From: Apostichopus californicus
Taxonomy: Eukaryota > Echinodermata > Holothuroidea > Aspidochirotida > Stichopodidae
Assembly (NCBI GenBank): GCA_020650975.1
Contig: JAIPMN010005717.1
Span: 1-29,460 of the forward strand
Length of the DNA stretch: 29,460 bases
Direction of reading: 5' to 3'
Position numbers and translations under genes: made by a program. The notes below the pieces were generated by a model that saw only the letters and a list, made by a program, of their open reading frames with translations, had not been told where the DNA came from and made no database searches. Below, piece by piece: positions 29,424-29,460 of the stretch. Every line of letters starts with the position of its first letter. The stretch's first letter is position 1.

Positions 29424-29460
29424 GGGCGTAGGAACCGGTGGGGCTGGGGGGCGCCAGCCC
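29424..29460. repeat. GC-rich repeat end, cut by the window
   Basis: The sequence turns abruptly GC-rich (GGGCGTAGGAACCGGTGGGG) and ends in a hairpin GGGCTGG (29441-29447) with CCAGCCC (29454-29460). It looks like the terminus of a dispersed element, but only its first bases are in the window. Confidence 0.4.

Overview
This is a stretch of animal nuclear genome. It is AT-rich and intron-rich, with long non-coding spaces, SINE and DNA-transposon debris, and one assembly gap. Two conserved genes can be read exon by exon with canonical GT..AG splice sites. They are RSU1 (Ras suppressor protein 1, plus strand, eight coding exons between 11224 and 19154) and a HIGD1A-type mitochondrial HIG1-domain protein (minus strand, two coding exons at 26874-25983 and a likely non-coding first exon near 27863-27960). 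Both spliced proteins have the usual animal length (276 and 93 residues). They resemble, but differ from, the vertebrate proteins, and the small genes and repeat style suggest a marine invertebrate, perhaps an echinoderm. That placement is inference from general impression; nothing in the window proves it.

Layout: 1-11223 holds no gene I can identify. It contains a 93-bp tandem duplication (1631-1816), small hairpins, G tracts, an inverted-repeat element (about 8675-9142) and, 128 bp further on, a 598-bp fold-back transposon (9271-9868) with a perfect 8-bp target duplication. The CpG-richer stretch at about 10020-10900 leads to RSU1. RSU1 fills 11224-19154. Its intron 2 contains a 102-nt G run, ten Ns and a C run, which is an unresolved assembly spot. 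Intron 3 has a degenerate GGACTC-type repeat and intron 4 a tRNA-like SINE relic. The 6.8 kb from 19155 to 25982 is gene-free as far as I can see, with an RFX-type X-box at 20251 and a strong hairpin plus AATAAA at 24385. HIGD1A follows on the other strand, so the two genes converge tail to tail. Its 5' intron contains a 449-bp hAT-like non-autonomous element. The right end (28000-29460) has a CCAAT/CRE/TATA-like cluster, a minus-strand tRNA-headed SINE, and the beginning of a GC-rich repeat cut off by the window edge.

The two genes are not obviously linked in function: RSU1 works at integrin adhesions with PINCH/ILK/parvin, and HIGD1A in the mitochondrial inner membrane with respiratory-chain complexes. 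I found no convincing new biological system. The best leads are the fold-back transposon, the hAT-like element with its subterminal motif array, a predicted short upstream ORF overlapping the HIGD1A start, and the poly-G/poly-C gap. Almost all other open reading frames of 60-160 codons look like chance ORFs.
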